From Sphingomonas hankookensis (GTDB lineage: Bacteria > Pseudomonadota > Alphaproteobacteria > Sphingomonadales > Sphingomonadaceae), in contig NZ_LQQO01000009.1 in assembly GCF_001619955.1 (NCBI RefSeq), positions 1-40,377 of the forward strand: DNA of 40,377 nucleotides, given 5' to 3'. Below the pieces are notes generated by a model, which ran no database searches, had not been told where the DNA came from, and saw only the letters and a program-made list of their open reading frames with translations. How positions within the stretch are numbered: the stretch's first letter is position 1; every line of letters starts with the position of its first letter. Of this stretch, positions 5,943-13,826 are shown one piece after another. Made by a program: the position numbers and the translations under genes.

Positions 5943-8186
5943 TCATCGCAGCACCAGCGTCACGTATCCCGCCGTGTCGGTCGCACCCGCGACATGTCCG
6001 GCATCGAAGGCATGGGCGACACCGAACCGCACCGAGGAGGTCGGCGTCAGCGCACGGGACCACCCGAACTCAAGGTCAAGCTCCCTCGCGTCCGGGGTCA
6101 GATCGATGGTGCCGGTCCTGGTCGTCAGCGTGCCGGAGACGAGGTCGTACGACACCGGCATCAGCATCATGACGCGGGCGCGTTCGACGCGGAGCGGCGA
6201 GGACAGGCCGAAAGTCCCCGTACCCCCGAACAGGCCGTGTGCGCCCTCGACCGCGAAGGCGGTGCCGATGACCGGACCGGTGAAGTGCATCGTGTCGGAT
6301 CCGCCCTCCACCCTGGTGGTGGCGGCGGTGACGCGTGCGGAGACGGGGATGCCGACGACCATTCGTCGCATCGTAAGCGAAGCCATGGTCGTCCTCGCCC
6401 CACGCTGTCCAACACCGACGTCCTGGCTCATGCCCAGCACGCGACCCCGTTCGGCGAGATCGGAGAGTGCAAAGCCGAAGCCAGACGGCATGGAGAAGGA
6501 GGCGGAGCGCAACGATGCACGTCCGTCGCGCGACGAACCGGACGAGAAGCCGGCGGCCCAGCCATTTCCGGACCATGCCGAGGACATGCCGACCGGGGTC
6601 GCGACGACCGCGCGCAACGGGGATCCGGCGACGCCGCCGCTCCCGCCGACGACGACGTTCGCACCGAGCGTCACCGACTGGCCGGGGGCGGGCGAGAACG
6701 AGACCATCGACGGTCGGCTCGGACGGGCCTGCCGCCAATAGTCGGGAACGGTGGAGGTGAAGCCGAGACGGGCATCGGTGCTCGTGGAGGCGGACGTCAG
6801 CCACGGCGGGTCGACCGGCGCGAGCATGCCGCCGGCCAGCAGCCCGGTGCCGCGCGTGCGAACGCCGGTCGCCGCCGTCATCCGGTAGTCGCGGCCGTAG
6901 CGGTCGAACACGGTCATGCCGCCGATGCTACGGCCGATCACGGACGCGCCACCGAACGGTGCCGACATGGTCACCGAGGAGAACTTCGCCAGCGCCGTCT
7001 GCGCAGCGACGAAGGAACTGGCCGGCGCTTGCGCCTGCATCGCCGTCCCGACGTCGAGCAGTCCCACGCCGTAGAGTTGGTCGACGCCGGGGGTTCCGAG
7101 ATCGGTGGCCGTGTCGAGCAGGATGCGACTGATCGCCTTGCCGCCGAGCTGCGGCCAGTACTGCTTGAGCAGGGCCGCCGCGCCGGCGATCGCCGGCGCG
7201 GCGAAGCTGTTGCCGGTGACGGTCGTGATGGTACCATCCTTGCCCACGACGTCGATGTTCGATGCGACCACCGCGAGGGTACGATCCGCCAGCGCGCCGG
7301 GGGTGCCGTTGCCGCTCGGAGCCTGCAGGTTCCGGTCGACACGGATGCCGAACAGGAACCAGTCCTTGTTGGTCATGTCGGTGCCGACCATGTTCTCGGT
7401 GACCTGACCCGCGAAGCTGTCCTGGCCGACGTCGTTCGACACGGATTGAACGAACAGACGGTCGCTGGTCCGCACCAGATCCATCGCCTTGCGCTGCTCG
7501 CCGGCGATCTTGCCGCCGGCGAAGCCGTTCAGGCTCATACTGATGACGAACGCGCCCTTCTCGACCGCGTAGGTGATCGCCGGCGCGATCAGCGCCGAGT
7601 TCGGACCACCGCCCTCGGGCACCGGGCCGGACGTCGGACTGACGTTCGACATGTCTGGGCCTGCGATCTTGAGCGCGAGCAGAGTCGCCTCCGGCGCTAC
7701 GCCCTGCATGCCCTTGGCGTCACGGGCCGCCAAGGCGACCGATGCGGTCCCGCTGCCGTGACCGTTGTTGTCCTTGAGGTCGTAGCGGACGATCTCGGTG
7801 GCGCAGGTGGCGCAGCGGGCGATCTTCTGGTCGAACGAGGTGCTGTCCGCCGAGATGCGGCCCTTGAACTCCGGCTCGTCGACATTGATGCCGGTGTCGA
7901 TGACGGCGATGGTGACGCCCTTGCCAGTGATGCCGCGATCATAGGCATAAGCCGCCTTCATGCCGACCACGGCACCCGACGCCTTGTATTCCGCACTGTC
8001 GGCTGCCGTCGGCGGTGGAGTGGGTGTCGGCGGCGGTGATGGACTGGGTGCCGGGATCGACCCGGACGAATTGACGCCGCCACCGCCGCCGCCGCCGCAT
8101 GCAGCCAGCAGCATCGTCGCGGTCACCACCGCCGTATTTCTGATAGTTATGAGCCGTCTGACACGACCCTTTCTGAACGCACCCAC
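5943..8186 (-). CDS. S8 (subtilisin-like) serine protease autotransporter lipoprotein
   Basis: A 747-aa surface protease with a GTG start. The N-terminus is basic and hydrophobic and ends in a lipobox, L-L-A-A-C, with the lipidated cysteine at C30. A Gly run and a Pro/Ser/Thr-rich spacer (about 31-62) follow. The S8 domain spans about 70-390 with the full triad: D97 in AVIDTGIN, H143 in NNGHGSGTAS, S327 in GNSFAAPAIAG. Residues after about 480 are Ser/Gly/Thr-rich with alternating hydrophobic strands and end in a strand (TLVLR), as in a type Va beta-barrel. It is therefore probably exported, lipidated or anchored, and displayed outside. An unusually long plus-strand open frame lies opposite and appears to be a shadow. 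Substrate unknown. Proteases of this type mature adhesins or degrade proteins. Confidence 0.85.
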   Translation of the reverse strand: MGAFRKGRVRRLITIRNTAVVTATMLLAACGGGGGGGVNSSGSIPAPSPSPPPTPTPPPTAADSAEYKASGAVVGMKAAYAYDRGITGKGVTIAVIDTGINVDEPEFKGRISADSTSFDQKIARCATCATEIVRYDLKDNNGHGSGTASVALAARDAKGMQGVAPEATLLALKIAGPDMSNVSPTSGPVPEGGGPNSALIAPAITYAVEKGAFVISMSLNGFAGGKIAGEQRKAMDLVRTSDRLFVQSVSNDVGQDSFAGQVTENMVGTDMTNKDWFLFGIRVDRNLQAPSGNGTPGALADRTLAVVASNIDVVGKDGTITTVTGNSFAAPAIAGAAALLKQYWPQLGGKAISRILLDTATDLGTPGVDQLYGVGLLDVGTAMQAQAPASSFVAAQTALAKFSSVTMSAPFGGASVIGRSIGGMTVFDRYGRDYRMTAATGVRTRGTGLLAGGMLAPVDPPWLTSASTSTDARLGFTSTVPDYWRQARPSRPSMVSFSPAPGQSVTLGANVVVGGSGGVAGSPLRAVVATPVGMSSAWSGNGWAAGFSSGSSRDGRASLRSASFSMPSGFGFALSDLAERGRVLGMSQDVGVGQRGARTTMASLTMRRMVVGIPVSARVTAATTRVEGGSDTMHFTGPVIGTAFAVEGAHGLFGGTGTFGLSSPLRVERARVMMLMPVSYDLVSGTLTTRTGTIDLTPDARELDLEFGWSRALTPTSSVRFGVAHAFDAGHVAGATDTAGYVTLVLR

Positions 8187-8500
8187 GACCGAACCCCCGT
8201 TCGCGTCGGTGCCGACATGGCCTTCCAGCCGACGGCACCGCCCCAGATTGACGAGGCGATGCCGACCCGAAAGCCGGAAGTTGAGAACCCGCGATTAGAC
8301 GAGCGCGCACGCCTTTAGGCCCTCGAAAGAGCCCTGGACATCCGCGTACGCCTCCCGGCCGAAACTGGTTCGGGCCGGGCATTCGGCTACTAATCGCAAG
8401 GTTCTCACGCCTCGGTCCGCCTGCTGGCGAACAGGCCGACTCTACGCCGAGGAGGTTAACAATCTCAAGCGACGATCGCGGGCAAAATGCTCCATCAACC
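8187..8500. other. Gene-free stretch upstream of the autotransporter gene
   Basis: No convincing gene is seen on either strand here. The bases next to 8187 must hold the promoter and leader of the autotransporter gene. A TATAACT-like minus-strand segment near the start codon is not positioned well enough to call. The other side abuts the decayed gene ending at 8501. Confidence 0.4.
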
Positions 8501-8779
8501 TCATCGGTCGTACTCGCCCTTCTTTAAGACCACCAAGGTCGTGTCCTCATCGCTCCCCTTTAGTCGAGCAGGTATATGCCCGCTGTATCCGGCTCGCAGC
8601 GCATCAAAGGGCAGATCGAAGGTGCAGCGGATAGCGTTACTGTCGTAGCGCAGCCACTATTCGATCCGCCAAAGCATAATGGCGAGCAGTCGAACGCGGT
8701 TGTGGCGCGGACCGATTGAAAAAGAAGGGCATCGCAAGGCTTTCGGCAGCAGGATCACCGCCCGGTCGGGTGGGATCAT
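8501..8779 (-). pseudogene. Decayed short gene with an in-frame TAG
   Basis: A 93-codon frame starts at an ATG (8779-8777) and ends at TGA (8503-8501). It is interrupted by a TAG at 8659-8657. Both halves read like real protein: MIPPDRAVILLPKALRC at the start, and WLRYDSNAIRCTFDLPFDAL right after the stop. The interrupted codon would be CAG (Gln) with one base change. No frameshift is needed, so a single nonsense mutation explains it. It sits just past the relaxase gene. The family is not recognised; translation of only the second half is an alternative. Confidence 0.45.
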
Positions 8780-8839
8780 GCTGCCCGTACTTTCTTTAGC
8801 GAAACAGGATCGCGCTGTGACCCCGCCTTTTCAGGCGTC

Positions 8840-11110
8840 TTACCGCCCGTGATCGTCACGGCCTTGGCCGGACACTATTCCATCACTGGGGTCATCGCGC
8901 CCCTTTGGCCAAGCTGGCTGATGCGCCCCATCCCGGGCAGCATCCTCCGCTTGCTCCCGCAATCCTCGGCTAGTCCCTGGGTCACGGTGACCCGGGGCCT
9001 GCCCGGACGTTGCGGCGACTGCGACGCCTGTGGCGTCGGTCAGGCGATCGGCTGGTGCGCCTCGCACTTCGAGATGAACCGCGCTTCCTCGCCGAATGTC
9101 ATCCCGCCGAAGGTCTGGCAGAACGCCCGCGGCGTCTCGCGGTCGATCATCCACACCGACTGCGCGCAGGTCGCGCAAGCCGGCCAGCCCTGCGGGGGAT
9201 CGGATACCGGCGCGTCGGTGAGGAAGCGCTTGATCATGGGTTCTGTCATGTCGTTTACGTCCGGGCTCGTTGCTGAGGCGACCGTTTTGGCCGAGGCCCA
9301 CTGCTGCGGTCGTCAACTCACCCAAGCTAATCGATGCATTCGCAATCTCGCGGGCGAACAGGTCAGCCAGTGCTTCCTGCACGCGTGGATCGGCCATGTG
9401 CTGGGCCAGTACCTTTCTTTCGGTGATGGGCAGACCCGCGATGTCGGCGACGAACAGTCCGTTGGCGTCGCGCCGTATCGCCTTGGCTTTGCGTTTCAGT
9501 GAAGCCAGAGCCTTGTCGACCATAGCCCGCGCGAGCGTCTGCGCAGCCTGTTCGGCCTTCACCAACTCGGCATATGCCGTTGCAGCACTACGGATAGCAG
9601 CCGCGGGGTCAGATTCGCCGGCGGGCGTGACTGTATTGTTATTCTCGGTTGCCGTGTCGGACATCAGTTCCTCCGTCGACGGCATTCGCTGGCGGGGTTG
9701 TGTGACGTCGGTTTGGATCTGCCGGATAGTCTCGTCCGCGTGGATAGCGATGTTGTCGAGGCGCTTGATGTCGCCCGCACGGTCATCGACACGAGCAATC
9801 CCGTTCATCGACACCGGGATATGTGTCGCCCCCAAGGCGCGACGAGCTTGCACTGCGCGCCGCGCCGACTCCAGGCGGAGATCAGCAGCCGCTGTTGAAC
9901 GACCCACCATGTCATAAGCGCGATCGAGCGCCTCCCTGACCTTGCCGCGATGTTCTGCGGGCATGATGCTATCGGCGACGTCGTGGCCAAGCGCGATGGA
10001 CGTCGCGGCAAGGCAGCGTGTCACCTTCCGCCGTGCCACGTCCAGCCGGTCCGCGGCATTAAGCAGCGTCTGCCTCACCCATCGCGTATGGGCCTGCAAT
10101 GCCGCCAAGCGTGCGTGACGATCCTCAAGCGCGGCCAACCGGCGCGCCAACGCGGTTTCCTGCTGCCCGACCTTGCCGCGTTCCGGCGGGGCCATACCGC
10201 GCTCGCGGTTGGACAATGGCGTGTAGCGCTTGGCAATACCGGCTTCCCGCAACGTCTGGTTGATTGCGACCACCACGGCGCAACGGCGCTGCAAAATCCC
10301 GGCCGGCGTATTGATCTCGGTCCGCTTGGCGGTGGCGAAATCCCATTCATAGGGCGCGATCCGCTGGCACGGCCGCATCGAGTAAACCAAGTGCAGGTGG
10401 AAATTGCGCTGGTCGCCTGCCGCGTCGGGCAAGTGGATTCCGATGGTATAGGCCAGCCCCAGCGTTTCCAGCCGGCGACAGATGCGCTCGGCCGCCTGCC
10501 GCCGTTGCATGGCAGTGAGCTCAGCCGGCAATGCGATGACCTCGACGATATAGACGGTGGCGTTGGCACGGTCGTGCTTTTCCAGCGCCTCCGACGCACG
10601 ATAATGGGCAACGAGCTCGCTACGGTCGGCGGCGACGTTTGACCACCAGCCCAGCTCCCCATTCTCCAACGCATCTTCACGCACCGAATAGAGTGCGGCG
10701 CGCTCCGCCTCGCCAGCACGCCAGCGCCGTCCCTTCTTCGACCCGAGGCCGCGCGCAGTGAAGGAATAGTGGATCGAGTGGCGACCATCTGGGCCACGCG
10801 CGTCGGTGAGTCCCGTCGTCCCCTTCAGCATCTGCTCGACGCCACGCGTAAACAACCGGCGCGGCGTGCGTGATCCTGTCCGCGGGCGATCGGCATCAGC
10901 CACCCTGATCCGCAGGCGTCGCTTCAGGAACGCGTCTGCCTCTTGGTCCGTGATCGCCTTGCGTCGACGTCGCGCGCCTTCCGCGATCTGCTCGTCACGC
11001 TCGTCCGCACGCTTGCGACGACTCGACAGGTTCCGCGCGCTACGCGCATCGGCAAGCGCGGCGGAAACTTCCGCCGATCGCGCCTTCAACACCGCATAGT
11101 CGATCGTCAC
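8840..11110 (-). CDS. mobA: MOBQ-type relaxase (MobA/MobL family)
   Basis: This is the DNA-nicking relaxase for plasmid mobilisation. Numbering from the GTG at 11110 (AAGG just upstream), an Arg-rich extension of about 110 residues precedes the core at about 110-267. The core aligns by eye with RSF1010 MobA: YSFTARG..., candidate catalytic Y141 in ALYSVRE, VEVIALPAELT, YTIGIH (H226), and NFHLHLV (H238 and H240, the HUH metal site). After the core come coiled-coil, charged segments. The last 150 or so codons (below about 9290) look out of frame: they are Arg/Asp-rich and overlap a better frame at 9040-9249. The true C-terminus may therefore lie near 9255-9290, with a frameshift. An upstream start at 11209 is possible but would be encoded by the oriT-like repeat, so I reject it. 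Confidence 0.8.
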   Translation of the reverse strand: MTIDYAVLKARSAEVSAALADARSARNLSSRRKRADERDEQIAEGARRRRKAITDQEADAFLKRRLRIRVADADRPRTGSRTPRRLFTRGVEQMLKGTTGLTDARGPDGRHSIHYSFTARGLGSKKGRRWRAGEAERAALYSVREDALENGELGWWSNVAADRSELVAHYRASEALEKHDRANATVYIVEVIALPAELTAMQRRQAAERICRRLETLGLAYTIGIHLPDAAGDQRNFHLHLVYSMRPCQRIAPYEWDFATAKRTEINTPAGILQRRCAVVVAINQTLREAGIAKRYTPLSNRERGMAPPERGKVGQQETALARRLAALEDRHARLAALQAHTRWVRQTLLNAADRLDVARRKVTRCLAATSIALGHDVADSIMPAEHRGKVREALDRAYDMVGRSTAAADLRLESARRAVQARRALGATHIPVSMNGIARVDDRAGDIKRLDNIAIHADETIRQIQTDVTQPRQRMPSTEELMSDTATENNNTVTPAGESDPAAAIRSAATAYAELVKAEQAAQTLARAMVDKALASLKRKAKAIRRDANGLFVADIAGLPITERKVLAQHMADPRVQEALADLFAREIANASISLGELTTAAVGLGQNGRLSNEPGRKRHDRTHDQALPHRRAGIRSPAGLAGLRDLRAVGVDDRPRDAAGVLPDLRRDDIRRGSAVHLEVRGAPADRLTDATGVAVAATSGQAPGHRDPGTSRGLREQAEDAARDGAHQPAWPKGRDDPSDGIVSGQGRDDHGR
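9040..9249 (-). CDS. Small four-cysteine protein, possible zinc-binding
   Basis: A 69-aa frame lies inside the nominal 3' end of the relaxase gene, in another phase. It contains C25-x2-C28, C44 and C62, and residues such as WMIDRETPRAFCQTFGG look like genuine protein. The arrangement could form a small zinc-ribbon-like fold. GGAC lies about nine bases upstream of its ATG. A TAA in a third frame sits five bases before the ATG, which would be a natural relaxase end if the relaxase carries a frameshift. Either this or the relaxase tail is the true coding frame, and this one looks better. Confidence 0.5.
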   Translation of the reverse strand: MTEPMIKRFLTDAPVSDPPQGWPACATCAQSVWMIDRETPRAFCQTFGGMTFGEEARFISKCEAHQPIA

Positions 11111-11133
11111 CTGCCTTGCCCTTCGTGTCGGAT

Positions 11134-11198
11134 GAGGGGGTGGGCGCGCCGTTTGTCTGCTTCTGGCAAGACAAACCTTTATCGCGCACCACCCCCTC
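11134..11198. other. oriT: Candidate origin of transfer (oriT) with nested inverted repeats
   Basis: The outer arms are GAGGGGGTGGGCGCG (11134-11148) and CGCGCACCACCCCCTC (11183-11198), complementary except for one extra base. The inner arms GTTTGTCT (11151-11158) and AGACAAAC (11169-11176) are perfect, with a 10-nt loop. The inner repeat is followed by CTTTATCGCGCACCACCCC. In RSF1010/R1162 a short inverted repeat is followed by a GTAAGTGCG-CCCTCCC-like nick region, and the layout here is the same. It lies between the divergent MOBQ relaxase and a plus-strand operon, the usual oriT location. The nick site itself (near 11186-11190) is inference. Confidence 0.6.
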
Positions 11199-11325
11199 TC
11201 ACCTGTCACCTTCTGCCTTACTCCTACTGGTGTCTCGTCAACTCAGCCCCGGAAAGATGCGCGCGGCGTCGATCAACTTTGTGCCACTAGGTTGACGCTT
11301 GGCGGCGACGGTCGTGGGTACCGCG

Positions 11326-11991
11326 ATGGGCATGAGCACCGCCCAAATCACTGCTGATCGCCTTCGCGATCTGGCTACCAATCTTGCCGCGAGCGAAGAT
11401 CGCGTTGCGAGCAAAGTCGCGATCGCGGCCACCAGCGCTGCCGAACTGCGGCGCCAGTACCGCGCGGCTGACAAGCGGCGTGGCGGACCGGGATCGACCG
11501 ATGCCCGGAAGTACGCGCTCGGCTCGGCCCTCGTGCTGGTCGGGATCGACGGCAGCGACGACACCGCCTTGCTCGGGCTGATGGCGCATCCGGAACGGAT
11601 GGCGCGCTGGATGCAGTCCGCCACGGCGGCCAGCGCCGGGCCATTGTTCGGCGATATCGTCCGCTGGATCTTCAGCGATCCCGCACGCCTGACCTGGTGC
11701 CAACAGTGGGGCGTGATCCTGCAATGGCGCAGGCGCACCGCGCTCTACGAACAGGAAGTGCGGCGCTTTATCGAGACCGGGCCACTCGACCCGCGCGCGT
11801 CGTGGCGGCGCAAGCCGATCACCATCGGGCAGGCCGCGCTCATCGATGCGCTGGTCGGCCTGCTCGGCGAACCCGCCCCCGATCTCGCAACCCGTGGCGC
11901 TGCCTTCGAATGGCTCCGCGCGCGCGGCGGCAATCCCGCTTTCTGGCGTGAGCCTTCGCTCCCGCCCCATCTGGAGGAAGACGATGAATGA
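11326..11991 (+). CDS. Hypothetical protein of the mobilisation operon
   Basis: A soluble protein of about 221 aa, first gene of a three-gene operon divergent from the relaxase. In-frame starts are ATG at 11326 and 11332, with a TTG at 11299; none has a strong ribosome site. The N-terminal half is helical, Ala/Arg-rich and probably coiled-coil (ADRLRDLATNLAASEDRVASK). The C-terminal half is Trp-rich (WIFSDPARLTWCQQWGVILQ) and ends in acidic HLEEDDE. Divergence across the candidate oriT suggests a mobilisation accessory role, such as a relaxosome or DNA-binding partner. No family is recognised. Confidence 0.65.
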   Translation: MGMSTAQITADRLRDLATNLAASEDRVASKVAIAATSAAELRRQYRAADKRRGGPGSTDARKYALGSALVLVGIDGSDDTALLGLMAHPERMARWMQSATAASAGPLFGDIVRWIFSDPARLTWCQQWGVILQWRRRTALYEQEVRRFIETGPLDPRASWRRKPITIGQAALIDALVGLLGEPAPDLATRGAAFEWLRARGGNPAFWREPSLPPHLEEDDE

Positions 11992-12199
11992 TGACCACCC
12001 ATCGATAGATGAGGCATATGCTGCCCACCTGCGCCTCGAACGACGATTCAAGGACGCGATGGCCGCGTTCGATGCGGAGATCGCCGCAAAGCGGACCGGC
12101 CATGACGCCTATCGTCACGCCGAGGGACTGTGCAGGCGACTGGCGGAAAGCGCCGGGGCGCTGCAGGCGCGGATCGACGACATAGTCGGCAAGCTGTGA
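11984..12199 (+). CDS. Small coiled-coil hypothetical protein
   Basis: A 71-aa helical protein. It overlaps the preceding gene by 8 bp and has a strong GGAGGAAGACG just ahead of its ATG. The sequence is rich in Ala, Glu and Arg with heptad-like spacing (AAHLRLERRFKDAMAAFDAE; then RLAESAGALQARIDDIVGKL), so a coiled coil is likely. Its stop overlaps the GTG of the next gene by 4 bp. Small helical proteins of this kind often bridge relaxosome components; here that is only positional inference. Confidence 0.6.
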   Translation: MNDDHPSIDEAYAAHLRLERRFKDAMAAFDAEIAAKRTGHDAYRHAEGLCRRLAESAGALQARIDDIVGKL

Positions 12200-13629
12200 C
12201 GCAGGTCCGGGTCAGCCGCAAGGAGCGGCGCAAGCAGCAGGCGGCCTTCGGCCAGCAGCGTTACGAAGGCAGCTATCATCAATTTCTCGACACCTCCGGG
12301 CGCAAGACCGACATCGATACACTGCTCGCAGGTGCGATCGCCAGTGGTGGGGACTTCACCACGCTGGTCAGCGACATGCATGGCCGTATCTATGCCGAAG
12401 GCATCGCTGAGGCAGATTACGGCCGACGTCTCTTCTCGCCCACCCTCGGCGACATCCGGTCATTGCCCGCAGCGATCCTTGACGCCAAGGAAGAACTGCC
12501 CCCGCTCGATCTGATCCCGACCGATCGCGGGGCGCTTGAGACATTCCTGCGCGGGCTGATGATGCGCAATGGTGCGGACAACAATATCGACGTCATCGTC
12601 GGTGGCTGGGCAGGAAAGCTTGCACCGAAAACGGCGTTCGACTTCCATATTCACGCCTTGGTAACGCTGCGCGATTGCGACCAGGAACTTTATACAGCCT
12701 TGGTCGGCGGAAGGTTCGGGCTGGTAATCCGTCGCTTGCGGAACTTGGCAAGCAACGATCCTACCTCCATGTCGAAGCTGCGCAATCTGCTCGTCGCACA
12801 GGCATTGATCTGGTGCGCACATGACGTGCAAATGGTTGGAGCGAGGCTGACGAAGACCCCGTCGTTCGGTTACTTGGTACCCGGGTCCAGCCAATCGATT
12901 GCACCAGAACGGGCGCTCAACCAGATGCGGGCGCGTCGTACCGCGCTAGAGACCGCGCTCGACTTGTACTTCGGCTCGGGCGACTGGCGCTTTGGCGAAA
13001 GCGCATGCGTGCCGAGCGGCGTGAACCTGCCGCTGACGAAGCATGCCGATCCACTCATCCGCATGATCGCAAAGCGGATTCGCAAGCATCCCGATATGCT
13101 GGAACATGGCGGCAAACAACTCGATCTGCCCCGCCTGATGCAGCACGTCGCAGGACGCCTTCGCGAAGACGATGCGCTGATGGCGCGAACCGCGACGCCG
13201 CAGACGCGCGGCGTTGGGGCCAGGGTGTTCGCAACCGAGTGGTACGGGTTGCCGCCGCTCGCGGCCTTGGCCGTGGCCATCCGCCGTCTCATGCAGGCAG
13301 AGCAACAATTGCCGGTAATGGTCGACGCCCTGATTGCGGGCAAAGTGCTCGCGACGCCGTTGGCGCCGTATGAACACTGCCAGCAATATCACGGATACGT
13401 CAGCCGACTGGAAGGATTACTCGCATTCTATCGTGAGGCGATTTTCGATTACGCGGGGGGCAAGCCGGACGCGTCAAGCCGGCCATGGAAAGCCGCCAAG
13501 GCATCGCTCGATTTCCTTACCGAACGAAGAAGTCGCGAATTGAATGATCATCATGGCAATGCCACTGCACCTAACCAATCGTTATATTTGCTCGACGTCA
13601 TCCCTGAGCACCGCTTCTTCATCGGCTAA
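12196..13629 (+). CDS. Large hypothetical protein of the mobilisation operon
   Basis: A 477-aa protein starting at a GTG that overlaps the stop of the upstream gene (GTGA), which fixes the start. The N-terminus is basic (RVSRKERRKQQ), suggesting nucleic-acid contact. The rest is globular, mostly helical and with few charged repeats, and has no signal peptide or transmembrane segment. An H-I-H-A-L-V segment near residue 152 superficially resembles an HUH motif but lacks the surrounding relaxase pattern. It is the largest product of the three-gene operon opposite the relaxase and probably the main effector of that unit. Function unknown, but worth structure prediction. Confidence 0.65.
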   Translation: MTQVRVSRKERRKQQAAFGQQRYEGSYHQFLDTSGRKTDIDTLLAGAIASGGDFTTLVSDMHGRIYAEGIAEADYGRRLFSPTLGDIRSLPAAILDAKEELPPLDLIPTDRGALETFLRGLMMRNGADNNIDVIVGGWAGKLAPKTAFDFHIHALVTLRDCDQELYTALVGGRFGLVIRRLRNLASNDPTSMSKLRNLLVAQALIWCAHDVQMVGARLTKTPSFGYLVPGSSQSIAPERALNQMRARRTALETALDLYFGSGDWRFGESACVPSGVNLPLTKHADPLIRMIAKRIRKHPDMLEHGGKQLDLPRLMQHVAGRLREDDALMARTATPQTRGVGARVFATEWYGLPPLAALAVAIRRLMQAEQQLPVMVDALIAGKVLATPLAPYEHCQQYHGYVSRLEGLLAFYREAIFDYAGGKPDASSRPWKAAKASLDFLTERRSRELNDHHGNATAPNQSLYLLDVIPEHRFFIG

Positions 13630-13826
13630 GGTAGAATGCCTCAAGTCGATTGATAACAATGCCATTGTGCGGAGATATGCGCCATCTTTTCATTTTTCCC
13701 GAGCCGTTACCACATCCTTTACGTGGTTCAGCCATGGCAGTTCGTTCTGATAAACGATGATGGTGCGGCAAACGGCCTATTCTTATCAGTCGAGCAGCTT
13801 GCAAAGCCAGTTCGGACCCACCGAAG

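Noticed and set aside
5664..8039. A 791-codon plus-strand open frame opposite the autotransporter
   Set aside because: Its product is Arg/Gly/Asp-rich low-complexity sequence with no domain or hydrophobic core, while the minus strand has a full catalytic triad and lipobox. It is a GC-driven shadow.
11111..11209. Longer relaxase N-terminus starting at 11209
   Set aside because: The extra 33 codons are the oriT-like inverted repeat read through; a GTG with AAGG at 11110 is better.
12640..12690. H-I-H in the 477-aa protein as an HUH nuclease motif
   Set aside because: It lacks the preceding His and the strand-helix pattern of the relaxase core, so the match is probably chance.
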